Shown here: piece by piece, positions 46,814 through 56,712 of the stretch
Numbering within the stretch: position 1 is the first letter of the stretch
Layout of the letters: each line of letters starts with the position of its first letter
From: Prosopocoilus inquinatus
Lineage: Eukaryota; Arthropoda; Insecta; Coleoptera; Lucanidae
Direction: 5' to 3'
Length of the DNA stretch: 64,000 bases
Assembly: GCA_036172665.1 (NCBI GenBank)
Contig: CM069871.1
Span: 62,001 to 126,000, forward strand
Made by a program: the position numbers and the translations under genes
Notes under the pieces: generated by a model
Databases searched by the model: none
The model's input: the letters and a program-made list of their open reading frames with translations, nothing else
Told to the model about the DNA's origin: nothing

Positions 46814-47433
46814 ATAGTGTTTCTGATAGGCGCGTTTCAAAAACCCTGTAGTTATTGTTGCGTTCTGTTTACACCTGCCGTTGCCTCGTACTCACACGGG
46901 AGGGACTAATTAAGAAGAAGGAAATTAAGACGAGTACAGGCTACTTTCTTTGACAATAAAATCCATCTGTTTTTACTTCCTCTTTTCCATTTTTTTTTGT
47001 AATTGCAGTTTTGTGTCTTCGTTTGGAATTGAAATCTCCAAGTTTTTTCTAAGTAACCGTTCCAGTTTGAAAATAAAAAGAATATGTCAGTTTGCTGCGT
47101 TGACTGAATCGGGGGAGTACATTTTGGTAGCGTTGCGTTTCTCGATTTTTCACAAAAAGAGAAATCTGTTTTTACGGTGATTGTTTTTCTAACCTTCAAA
47201 TCAAAGTCGAAAACAAAAATCGCAGATCGATTAAAAACTAGAGGAAGTCAGGGTGAACGGGAAGTGTGTAACTAATTATGGAGCGCCGTTCTTGATGAGG
47301 ACTTAATCCTTGACGCCCATCCCGCACCACGATCAGGACTCGCACGGAATCGGGATGATACCGAACAAACGGCGTTTCTGCGAATATCTGGTAGTTTGGT
47401 CGAGGGTGGCGGTGTGTAGTGTTGCTGCTCGCG

Positions 47434-47637
47434 ATGCCTCCGACCGCCGCTGAAACGCTACGCGCCTGGTTGCTTTCGGCTCTGGTCGTACACGGCGCCG
47501 TTGCCGGAAATCCGGACGCCAAACGTCTCTACGACGACCTTCTTTCCAATTACAATAAGCTAGTGCGACCAGTGGTCAACACTTCCGATGTCCTTCGTGT
47601 GTGCATCAAGCTTAAACTCTCCCAGCTCATCGACGTG
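47434..47637 (+). CDS. Nicotinic acetylcholine receptor alpha-type subunit, first coding exon (partial gene)
   Basis: Cys-loop ligand-gated cation channel subunit of cholinergic synapses; only 68 codons are in the window. The exon starts [20 protein letters not shown], a signal peptide, and continues [20 protein letters not shown] and VRPVVN...[10 protein letters not shown], the invariant N-terminal alpha-helix and first loop of insect receptors. It ends in phase 0 at GACGTG|GTGAGT, the usual insect position after LIDV (next residues NLKNQ). The segment [17 protein letters not shown] resembles the alpha1/alpha8 group more than alpha2-alpha7, but subunit identity is not settled. The disulphide loop, YxCC and transmembrane segments lie beyond the window. 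An in-frame GTG 15 bp upstream is not the start. No exon 2 was found to 64000. Confidence 0.85.
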
Positions 47638-48733
47638 GTGAGTTTAGTTTTACTTTACTCTTTACGTTTCACACGTCATCCTCATCCTTCTTCCAAAGAT
47701 CTTGGATTTACGACAACTTAGGTAACGCCCATATCATAAAGTGAAATAAATTTAGCATAGCAACCATAATTTACATAAACAGGGTGAAAGGGTTTGGCTA
47801 CATTCATTTCAGAGTTCATCTAATGAATTAAAAAATGTAAAAGAAAAAAAAGTATGCAGTTTCTGAAAATAGTTTGTACTTCCTTCATAGCTCGACAACA
47901 GTTACGTCTGGTGTGCCATATTATACAATAACAGTTCCTTTTGATAACTTTAATTCTAGCTACCACCTTAAGAAAATAATGTACCCTATTCTCATTCACC
48001 CTGTACATCAGTTTCTTTTGCAGAATTCTGTTCTTGATTTACATGCAGGTTGCATGTTGTTTATAATTAACCAATAATGATATGATGAATATGATGAACG
48101 TTAAAACAATTTTGATTAAGCTTTATTCACCAAAAAGAAATTAATTTACGCAATTTTTAAAAAGATAAAAAAGGAATGGCGTCTTGATGTGATAATTAAA
48201 ACTTAATACAGTGCAGGGCATTTTGAAATTAGTTTATTTTTAAAATTTTATCGTAGGAGAGTCTTTAGAATAAATTTTTTATCTTTTGCTTCAGACAGTG
48301 AATACGTTTTGCAAGTTTAAATGAATTATAATTTATTAAATGATTACGAAAATTCTAATTTATTAAACGATTATGAAAATTATAATTTAAATAAAAAAAA
48401 GTTAAGATGATCACCAACACTGAAAATGTTAAGTTCCAAATTTTCATCAATTATTATGAAAGTTTGTCTTGTTTTCATGAGATGGCGAAACGTGGGCTCT
48501 TTTCACATTATTTTGTAATTAAACAATAAATAAGTATTAAGCTATGAGCTGCTAACAATTTTCTTCACAAAAAAAAAAAACTGTTAGAAAAATCAAAATA
48601 AATTAGAAAACGTTTACCGTGTTACAGTCCTGCGTTCCACTTTGACAACGAACTGACGGTATATTGTACAGTGTCATTTTTTTAGTGAGAATTTGAATTT
48701 GTCGTCAAATGTTTAATGTATGTACCATGCCTG

Positions 48734-48902
48734 CCAAAAAAATCTGGGACAACTCTCTACATGCATTTTTGGGTTACTTTATTAGTTTGAATGCAGTTTT
48801 AAACTATTCATCTTGCTATTTAGCGCTTGCTTTGGTAATATAAAAAACTCTTCATCTTGTTTACAGCAGGGCATACATATTATATGTCCCAGATTTTGTT
48901 GG
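48734..48902. mobile_element. 169-bp MITE, CCAAAAAAATCTGGGACA type
   Basis: CCAAAAAAATCTGGGACA and TGTCCCAGATTTTGTTGG are inverted ends with one mismatch. Size and simple ends suggest a Tc1/mariner-like derivative, but no clear TA duplication is seen. Confidence 0.6.
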
Positions 48903-50040
48903 AGGGCGTAGTACCTATTTCATTTTTTAAATGTGGCAAGGATGAACTAGGGATGAACAAATCCTGATTATCAATTTAAATGTACACGTTATTTTGATAA
49001 AGGTGAGTGACAGAACCAGCTGTTGCCAACGCAATGACAATTTAATATGGCGGTAAATTTGAATTATACTGAGTTAATAAAATCACACCATATATTACAC
49101 GTCAAAATAACGTAATTGTTTTTTAATTTTTAACAATTTTTACATTTTGAATTTTTTATTTTCGATTGTATTAAATGTAGGTTTATGTTAGTTGAATTGG
49201 ATTGATTTTGACGTTAGTTGAACTTCATTTTAAATGATTTTTATTTATTTTTTAATCTGTACTTTTAATTTTTCTTGTAAATTTTAATTTTTTACTTGTG
49301 CTAAATGAAGTTAGGTTGATGTCAGTTGGGTTGAGATTTGTTGAGCTTGTCTTTAATTCTTGTATAAGTTTTAACTTTTTTTTTAATTTTAATTTTTTTT
49401 TACTTGTGTAGAATGTAAAGTATAATGTAATACCTTGCTTACTTTGCTTTACCGCCTTCCGCCGGCCCTGGACGTTTCCCTGCGGCCTGTGCATTGATAG
49501 CTTTTTCAGGATAAAAGTGGGAGTACTTTATTTTTAGCGATGAAAATAAATTACAAAGTTTGTAATTACAATAATTATCCGACGGACCGGTTATAAATCC
49601 ACTTTAAAAGTCGACGTTACGCTGTACATTGACAGCTTCATTTTGTTACCTACATTTTTAAATCGACAATCATAATTACAAAATAATCAACCGACAAGAA
49701 AATGGTTTAACGAAGCGAATAAAATTATTTCTGATCACGTATCCAGATTTTCTCTCTTTTATGGCGTTTTTTAATTCATCGTCAATAAAAGTTCGCCTAA
49801 AAAACAAAGGGTCGGTTGATTTCAGTTTCAGTTATCATTGATGCAGAGAAAGTCCACCGTAATTTCTAATTATGTAAGAAACCAAATCAAATAAAAATTC
49901 TTCGGCTTCACTTGATCTCCATCTTCGTCACAAACTATCTGCGTATGTAAATGCGACTACCGAAGCATAAGACGACGGTTCTTGAAACTAAACTAAACTT
50001 TTGAAATATGTACTTTACAAACGTCATTTGTCGTTCGAAA

Positions 50041-50310
50041 ATATACAGGGTGGGTTATTGGTATCGATTTCTTCAATAGCGCCTTAACTATTGATTATAA
50101 AAGAAAATGTCTTGTACAAAAGTTATCGCCTATAATGAGTTCCACCTCAACAAATTATTTTCCATATATATATATAGCTACTGGATTGAATTAAAGAGCT
50201 AAAATTTAGTATTTTTATTCATAATCAACGGATAAAAAAAATTCTTTAGTGTACCTAACTAATTACAAATATCGTGTAGAATAACCCTTATGAATAAGAA
50301 CATTTTTTAT
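50041..50310 (+). repeat. Dispersed repeat, copy 2 (GGGTGGGTTATTGGTAT family)
   Basis: Matches 28083-28460 over ATCGATTTCTTCAATAGCGC ... TTATAAAAGAAAATGTCTTG ... AAGTTAT and onward with indels. No coding frame. Confidence 0.6.
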
Positions 50311-50587
50311 GTACGTTTACACAGAAACAATTGAAACTTAAAAGTTTATATTTCTCAACAAATTTAAATGTAACGGTCTGTATATTTTAAAATATTCGAA
50401 TAGCTCGTTAAATTCTGTTTCTAACAAATGCAACTTGTGTTGATCTGACGGTTTTCGGTTAGAACTACTGACAAAAACAATATTTCAAAAAAATTTGATT
50501 ATGGGTGCCATACATAAATTCATCGTTGAAATAACATTACACCTTTTCCTATTTTTCTTTATAAGAAGGTGGCTCGTAATTTTAACT

Positions 50588-50698
50588 ATGGCTCCTCGAC
50601 CTAGAAGCCGCCGTCGCCGAAGACGTCGGTCCATTAGGCGGAGGACGGGTTCACAAGTCAAACATCGATTTTATTCAAATCGCATCAATCCGGGATGA
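50588..50698 (+). CDS. Possible 36-aa arginine-rich (protamine-like) ORF
   Basis: ATGGCTCCTCG opens a frame whose product starts MAPRPRSRRRRRRRSIRRRT and ends FYSNRINPG. About 14 of 36 residues are Arg, with Ser, as in protamine-like sperm chromatin proteins. The DNA is a CGNCG-rich island inside AT-rich intron. There is no supporting splice site, promoter or paralogue in the window, so a chance frame through a GC-rich simple repeat is equally likely. Confidence 0.25.
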   Translation: MAPRPRSRRRRRRRSIRRRTGSQVKHRFYSNRINPG

Positions 50699-51334
50699 AA
50701 TTTATTGCGGGGGAAATATTTCTCCGGAGAAGAAACTGTCTGGCGATAAATCTTCGAGGGGCGCAAAAAACCAGACTAGGCTAGCACAGGCCAAAATATG
50801 AATTTATTATTTTAAGGTTTCACTGTTAAAAATGAAAGAAAGAAAAAACAGCGTTGTCGTTGTAGGTAGATATGAGGATGTTTAAAATTTACGTTTGTTT
50901 ATTTTGTTTGATAATTATCATACGGAGATACATTTATGTATTGAAAATACAATGGCGACGTGCACGGCAAGAGGGCTACTCTTACTTACAGGCGGAAGAA
51001 ACCTTTGGACCACAGATACATCTGATAGGGTACAAAAAAAAAATAATAAATTAGACAATAACGCACACAAATTAGTCGGACTAGAGAGTTGAAAATAAAA
51101 AGTAGTGGAGATTCGATAATGGTTCATTATGGAATAGCAGCGGTATTGTAGCAGAGAGATAGTTGCGTTGACTTTAACCAGATGAAGTTTAGAGACGCGT
51201 CGCGTCTGTCGGTGTTGCCTGAACACTCGGTGGAGATGGTGCCGTAATGTGCACCAGCCAGCAGCAAGACAGGGCCGAAAAATCATAAAAAATTTTGAAA
51301 CGTACGCTCAGAAAGTAATGTATGTATGATTTTA

Positions 51335-51628
51335 TCATCGGTCTACAAGAGAAGGTGACCAAGTCCATCGAAAGTATTTTTGAGTTATTAGAATTTTAAT
51401 ATTTGCTTATGATTATAAAATCAATTATTTTACATCAGGTTAGTTTATATTGATTTTTGATATTTTGATACATTGATATTTTGTTGTTTATGAACAATAG
51501 AGTTTCTAGAATATGTATTTTAAAATAAAAAAGATTGAATGTAAGGTACATGGGCAAATATTAAAATTCTAATAAATCAAAACTACTGTCGGTGGACTTG
51601 GTCACCTTCTCTTGTAGACCGGCGATAT
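51335..51628. mobile_element. MITE, GTCGGTCTACAAGAGAAG family, copy B
   Basis: ATCGGTCTACAAGAGAAGGT at the left and ACCTTCTCTTGTAGACCGGC at the right. The interior is the reverse complement of copy A (15457-15694), including TCTAGAA and ATGTAAAATAA-type blocks. A TATC word adjoins both ends, but the target duplication is not settled. Confidence 0.7.
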
Positions 51629-51764
51629 CCTCTGCGGGACGTATTTTTGCCATGCAAAATATACTATAATGTGGGTTTTCTTTTGGAAAGATTTACTTCT
51701 TGTTTAAGCAACGTCATCGACGTGGAAGCGGTTTTTGACAGTTTTGCGTATATGCTCCTCAAAG

Positions 51765-51911
51765 CAGCGACGGTTCTACGTAACATATTTTGGTAGGCGA
51801 CCGTTGTGCGTCGTGTATTATTTGTTCCCTGTTGATGTGTGTTAGACAGAGCAAGCGCTCTGGGAGTACGTCTGCCGCCTACTCAAATATGTTATGCACG
51901 AGCCGCTGCTG
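51765..51911. mobile_element. 147-bp hAT-type MITE with exact 8-bp duplication
   Basis: CCTCAAAG flanks both sides (51757-51764, 51912-51919). The ends CAGCGACGG and CCGCTGCTG are imperfect inverted repeats, and inward the pair CGTAACATATTTTGGTAGGC / GCCTACTCAAATATGTTATG extends the stem. Confidence 0.8.
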
Positions 51912-52554
51912 CCTCAAAGTCGTGTTTCTTTGCTGAGGGTGGCAAACACCGATTCTATAAATGATTTAATTATGGCCAAATCTTAAGTTACGGAGAAAGT
52001 AGTTTGAAATTTTACACTGGGGCAGTACTGGGGTAGGTACAAAATTAAAAAAAATCGTTTTCTTAACTTTCCTTACTCTCGCCTTTCACTTTCCTTACCT
52101 TTTCAGTCCTTGTCCGCACGTTTTACAACTTCGTCATTGGTTCAAGCTTTAGAGCAGCGAATCGGTTTCCTCCCTTAATGTTCATCTGAATATTCTCCCT
52201 GTTGGTCATGTAGTTTGGACCCCTTTTTAAGATGGCGTTAAAAGTAAATTGCCGGTGCGATTGAATTGTAAAAAAAAGTCAACCACCTACCGCTCAGAAC
52301 CCTCGAGTAACGACTGGAGTCCGGATAAGGGAAGCAATTTCGAAACGGTTCTCTGCTGTTATGTCCTCACTGCAGTACCCTAGCCTCAATATACCCATTA
52401 CAGGTTAAAACTGGGTTTCATTTACGTACACAGTTTCAGAGTCTAAAAAGAATTTCCTTATCCTCCGTGCATTTTTTTTTATTATTATCAGTGTTTTCGT
52501 TTTTCTTTCAAATTTTATTAGAGTTTAGTATTATATCTCAAATACACTTACAAT

Positions 52555-52887
52555 TATAGTCGGGCCGCCGAAGAAACGGAGTAATAAAACTGCGTGATAT
52601 ACACGTGATTGCTGTTTCTGTGAGCTAAGTACCGACAGATTTACACTAGCCTACAGTGTCGGTCACTCTACAGAGTAACAACGTGGTCATATTTCTAGTA
52701 GTTTGTATTTTGCCTATTTTTAACAAATTGGCGTTATTATTAATCAGTCTTTCTTAAGACCTAATTTAATATTTGAATAAAATAGTGGTAAGTGGTAATT
52801 TCTGGTGTTTGATGTAAATACGGCTTTCCGTGTCGGTGTCACAACAGCAGCGCGTGATCACTCCGTTTCTTCGGCGGCCCGACTATA
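52555..52887. mobile_element. 333-bp MITE with perfect 28-bp inverted ends and TA flanks
   Basis: TATAGTCGGGCCGCCGAAGA (continuing AACGGAGT) at the left is exactly reverse-complemented at the right end. The outermost TA pairs fit a Tc1/mariner TA duplication. Identical ends suggest a recent insertion. Confidence 0.8.
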
Positions 52888-52990
52888 GTGGCAACGTAAA
52901 GTCAGTAATTTTTTCAAAAATTAGCTATTTATTTATTAACTAAAGCACGTTACCTAAGAGTTTAAATTAAATACAAGAAATGACCTGTTT

Positions 52991-53010
52991 ACAAATTGGT
53001 GGCAGCGGTG
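52991..53010 (+). other. Retrotransposon primer-binding-site-like motif
   Basis: AATTGGTGGCAGCGGTGGAA resembles the sequence that follows the 5' LTR in many insect LTR retrotransposons. No LTR boundary or gag/pol frame is attached, so it may be a relic or coincidence. Confidence 0.25.
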
Positions 53011-54206
53011 GAATGTCCTTCCTTTTCCTAAAAACAACAAAATTAATAATGAATGTTTGCATGGACGCGCTCAAGAAAATATAAAATATTCATCCGCCGG
53101 TTAAAACGATAAACACCGATCGATGAAGTTATTAAATATTTTATGCGTTGCGCGAAAAAAAAATAAAACAAAATAAAAAGAAATACACACAACAGCGCGG
53201 AGCATCATCCATCAGAATTCCTAATATATGATTGATGGGGGCGCACGACAGGACGGGGCTGAAGCAAAATCGATCGGGGGCCTTCAATTTCGAAACTAAT
53301 AATTGCTTGTGCGGAATTTTTTCGTCGTATGTTTTTGTTTCGTTCTTGCCGGCCGAGGAACAGACAGCTGGATAAACATCGGCGTCGGATATCGCTGTCC
53401 TTGCGGCGGATTTTTCTGTTTGTTACTCGATGCAATTCGCCCTGGTGGTGTGGCCAAGTGTGCGAAGCTCAAATCGATACTTTCCCGAGTATAAATTTTG
53501 CAGAGGTTGTCGCACTTTCTGTCGCGCTGACATTTACGTGCCTCTCACCACCCCCAATCCCCCCACGGCCCCCCAACTTACAACATACATCATTTTCAAA
53601 AGGTTTTCCACCAGAAGCCAAATCTGCAAGCTATGATATCGTTTGAAACTCGACACTAATCTGAAAGCAAGCTTCATCCTTTTTTTTTGGTAACCCCCAT
53701 ATCTCCCGACTTAGTTTTATTTAAAATTAACGCAAAGAAAATTCCCTGACGTCTAATACTTTTGATTAACTGCCTCTTGCTCTGTGTGCGCCGGGGCGCG
53801 CTCGATAATATTTCATTTCCGGCCCTGCAACGTGTACTAACGGCGAAATTACGAACTCGCGCCCTTTCAATGTAAACGAAGGAGAAAATTTGTTGTTGCA
53901 ATTTGTTTGAGCCGGCTTGCGAAACGATCTTGTCGAAAGCTCCGGAGGATGAGCGATCTCGTCGAGATGAAGCACACGTCGTAAATCATACTTTCGTTGG
54001 CAGTTTACTGGTCTGCCTGTCTGGTAAACTGTTGTCTTGAATGAAAGCGGGAAAAGAATCGTTCGGATGTATCAAGAGATGAAGTGGCTCATCCTCACTT
54101 CTTCAGAGGAAAGAAGGTTTATGGTTGAATTCAACTCTCTTTCAAAATCAATAATCTATAAATAAATCTATGTTGAGTTGAACAAGGTTTCAATCGATGT
54201 ATATTT

Positions 54207-54520
54207 TGGGAATCTACTCCCCCGCAGTTTTGGCCATAATTCGATTCTCTTTTATTCCGTCACGGTATTTTGCTTACGTCTGAAACCTTGTCTTGAACGA
54301 ACGAATGTAAGTTGTTTAACAGCGCACCTTGGAAATCGGTTCCACAGTGCGCTCATCAGCTGGAGTTGCTCCCCGGAGCCCTTATAGTTTTAAAAACCCA
54401 CCCCCACCTCCTCCTTCCGAGCTTAGCTTCGGGACTGCTGTTGACTCTTCAGCGCGACTTGCCACCAGGTATCCATAAGTGAGAAGTGACCAGAAAGACA
54501 ACGAAACTGTAGAAGAGTGG
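54207..54520. repeat. Left arm of a near-perfect palindrome
   Basis: A 314-bp arm whose reverse complement is 54685-54998, co-linear base for base (coordinate sums constant at 109205) with only about five mismatches (for example near 54234, 54285 and 54392). Starts TGGGAATCTACTCCCCCGCA. Noncoding. Confidence 0.9.
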
Positions 54521-54684
54521 TAACTCTTCTACAGTTTCGTTGTCTTTCTGGTCACTTCTCACTTATGGATACCTGGTGGCAAGTCGCGCTGAAGAGTCAA
54601 CAGCAGTCTTGAACGAACGAATGTAAGTTGTTTAACAGCGCACCTTGGAAATCGGTTCCACAGTGCGCTCATCAGCTGGAGTTG
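54521..54684. repeat. Scrambled spacer of the palindrome
   Basis: 54523-54607 is a perfect reverse complement of 54434-54518, making an 85-bp stem with a 4-base loop (GGTA). The next segment, 54607-54685, is a direct copy of 54291-54369. The spacer therefore consists almost wholly of pieces of the arm in both orientations. Confidence 0.9.
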
Positions 54685-54998
54685 CCACTCTTCTACAGTT
54701 TCGTTGTCTTTCTGGTCACTTCTCACTTATGGATACCTGGTGGCAAGTCGCGCTGAAGAGTCAACAGCAGTCCCGAAGCTAAGCTCGGAAGGAGGAGGTG
54801 GGGGTGGGTTAATAAAACTATAAGGGCTCCGGGGAGCAACTCCAGCTGATGAGCGCACTGTGGAACCGATTTCCAAGGTGCGCTGTTAAACAACTTACAT
54901 TCGTTCGTTCAAGACAAGGTTTGAGACGTAAGCAAAATACCGTGACGGAATAAAAGAGAATCGAATTGTGGCCAAAACTGCGGGGGAGTAGATTCCCA
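54685..54998. repeat. Right arm of the near-perfect palindrome
   Basis: Inverted copy of the left arm, ending TAGATTCCCA, after which similarity stops at once. Confidence 0.9.
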
Positions 54999-56041
54999 GC
55001 AGCATCTCATCATCTCAGTAATAAAAACAATCCGGGGTAGATTCTTCCAAGTTTTCTGTAATCGTACAAAGTAATTGGAACTCGAGTAGTTTCACTACAG
55101 AACCGTTCGCCGAGAACATTGTTGAACATTGGACTCGATGAATTTTAATTTTTCGAATCTGTCTCGCTCAAGATAACGTGAAAGCGGACGCCCTCTTTTG
55201 GATTTCCTATTATCTCGTTAAATTTTGGTCACCGCAGTGACTTAAGTTTTTTCTCTTTCGACTGTTTACGTTATCAAAGGAGGACTTAGAAGTGGTAAAA
55301 TCTGATGTAACCTCAAATTTTTCATGTATTCTCAGATTAAGGATTAAAAATTTCCTTTCAAACAAAATATAATAAAAGTACAAGTCTTCCAGAGAGTAGC
55401 CAAAAGTTTATTTTTTTTTTATTGACGCACTGCTCCAAAATACGTTTTTGTTATTACTTTCATCTCATTTCCCGTCCATTTTCGTCCGAAAAAAATTTAA
55501 TCTCTGGCGCGACGCGCGTGTTTGTGGCCCCCCCTTAATATCTACTTAATGCGAAAGCGACAACAACACAAAGAAAATTCGTCTGCTTCAAACAAATTCC
55601 TTTTTGATTATCTATCGACTCGCAGCTGTGTCTCGATGTTGAGAAAACATCCATCCCTTAATTCGGCCGAATTCACGTTGCGCCAACGCTCAAACTTAAA
55701 CATTTTTCCTAATCAAGCCGAGCCGCCCCTGTATAATGCGCTTTGGTGGTATTATAATCAGTGTAATAGTTTCAACATCTGGAAAAGCCTGGAAATTTAT
55801 ATCATGTAGGCGCTCGAAACTTTTTCCGCGCCCACTCGAGGCTTCAGTATCGCTAATTAAATTTAGCAAAAGTTTCGGCGTGCTCTGCCTGGTCTGGCCC
55901 GGTGGAAATGTATGGCCGTAATTTTTCAAAACGGTCGTCATAATTTCGTTTTTTATTAGTTGGATTGGTGAAAGGGGGGTGGGTAATTTGTTCGGAATCG
56001 TTTTCAGTTCAAGATTTTATTTTTCATTTCTCAATTTAAAG

Positions 56042-56712
56042 TGTTACATCCCTGCAAATATTGTCACGTTTGAAAATTTATAATCCAAATTCGTATTTAC
56101 TTTTGGATTTATACAAAATTTAACAGACGTACTTTTTAAAATCTAAGCAATTCCAACAGTTTGTTTTCCCCAAAGTTATTGACATATGGCGCAGACTTAA
56201 TGCGCTTATTCCATTCAGTGTAATTAACGTGCTCGCTCATTAAATGTGTTTGGACCAGACGCTGACAGTTTTGATACATCGAACATTGGATCCCAACTTT
56301 TAAAAAATGCATTTTGTACGGACAGTTTAAAAAGGAATATTGGTAAATCAGTTGAGGTAGTAACGGTTAGTTATCAGTTAGAATCAGTCAGTGATTATTA
56401 GTAATGAGTTCGGTTCAGTACGTCGCAGTGAGTTAGTGAATCGGTGCAGTGTTGGTCTCGGATGACGAGCCAAAGAACATTGAGAATAATATAAAACATT
56501 AATTATTTTTATCTTCGTTTTTGCCAGCCAAGCTCTACGAATAATTCACCCGAACTAATGTGCTTTGTGATTCGTAAAAGACAAATTAATCCATACCAAT
56601 TTTAATCATAATTGTAATTTTATGTAAAGTTAGTGTTTTAATAAATCCCCTTAAATGAATGAACATTTTCTACTTATCAGCGTTTATGCAGCCCCTTTTC
56701 ATTATCGTGACA
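56042..56712 (+). mobile_element. Candidate solo LTR
   Basis: Begins TGTTACATCCCTGC and ends ATTATCGTGACA. In between are a TATAAA-like word (56489) and AATAAA (56640) in the order expected of U3-R-U5. It is followed directly by TGGTGGAG, resembling a primer-binding region. Target duplications do not match for this or the alternative end at 56743 (CGTAACA), so the call is tentative. Confidence 0.3.

Larger units (their letters stand above)
42400..47433. other. Intergenic region between the cuticle-like gene and the receptor gene
   Basis: About 5 kb with no confident gene. It holds the possible minus transcript above, a repeat fragment at 42870-43000, an A-rich tract (43020-43440, the source of Phe-rich minus frames), a MITE at 46629-46813 and a partial MITE near 46240. 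The 43.5-44.4 kb part is less AT-rich, CpG-containing and repeat-free, and could be regulatory, but nothing specific is visible. Confidence 0.5.

Noticed and set aside
47238..47522. 94-codon minus frame
   Set aside because: Antisense of the nicotinic receptor first exon and its GC-richer leader.
50918..51286. 122-codon minus frame in the receptor intron
   Set aside because: No domain, signal or splice support, and composition matches surrounding intron DNA.
56350..56364. let-7-like word TGAGGTAGTA
   Set aside because: The match stops after ten bases and no surrounding hairpin precursor is present.
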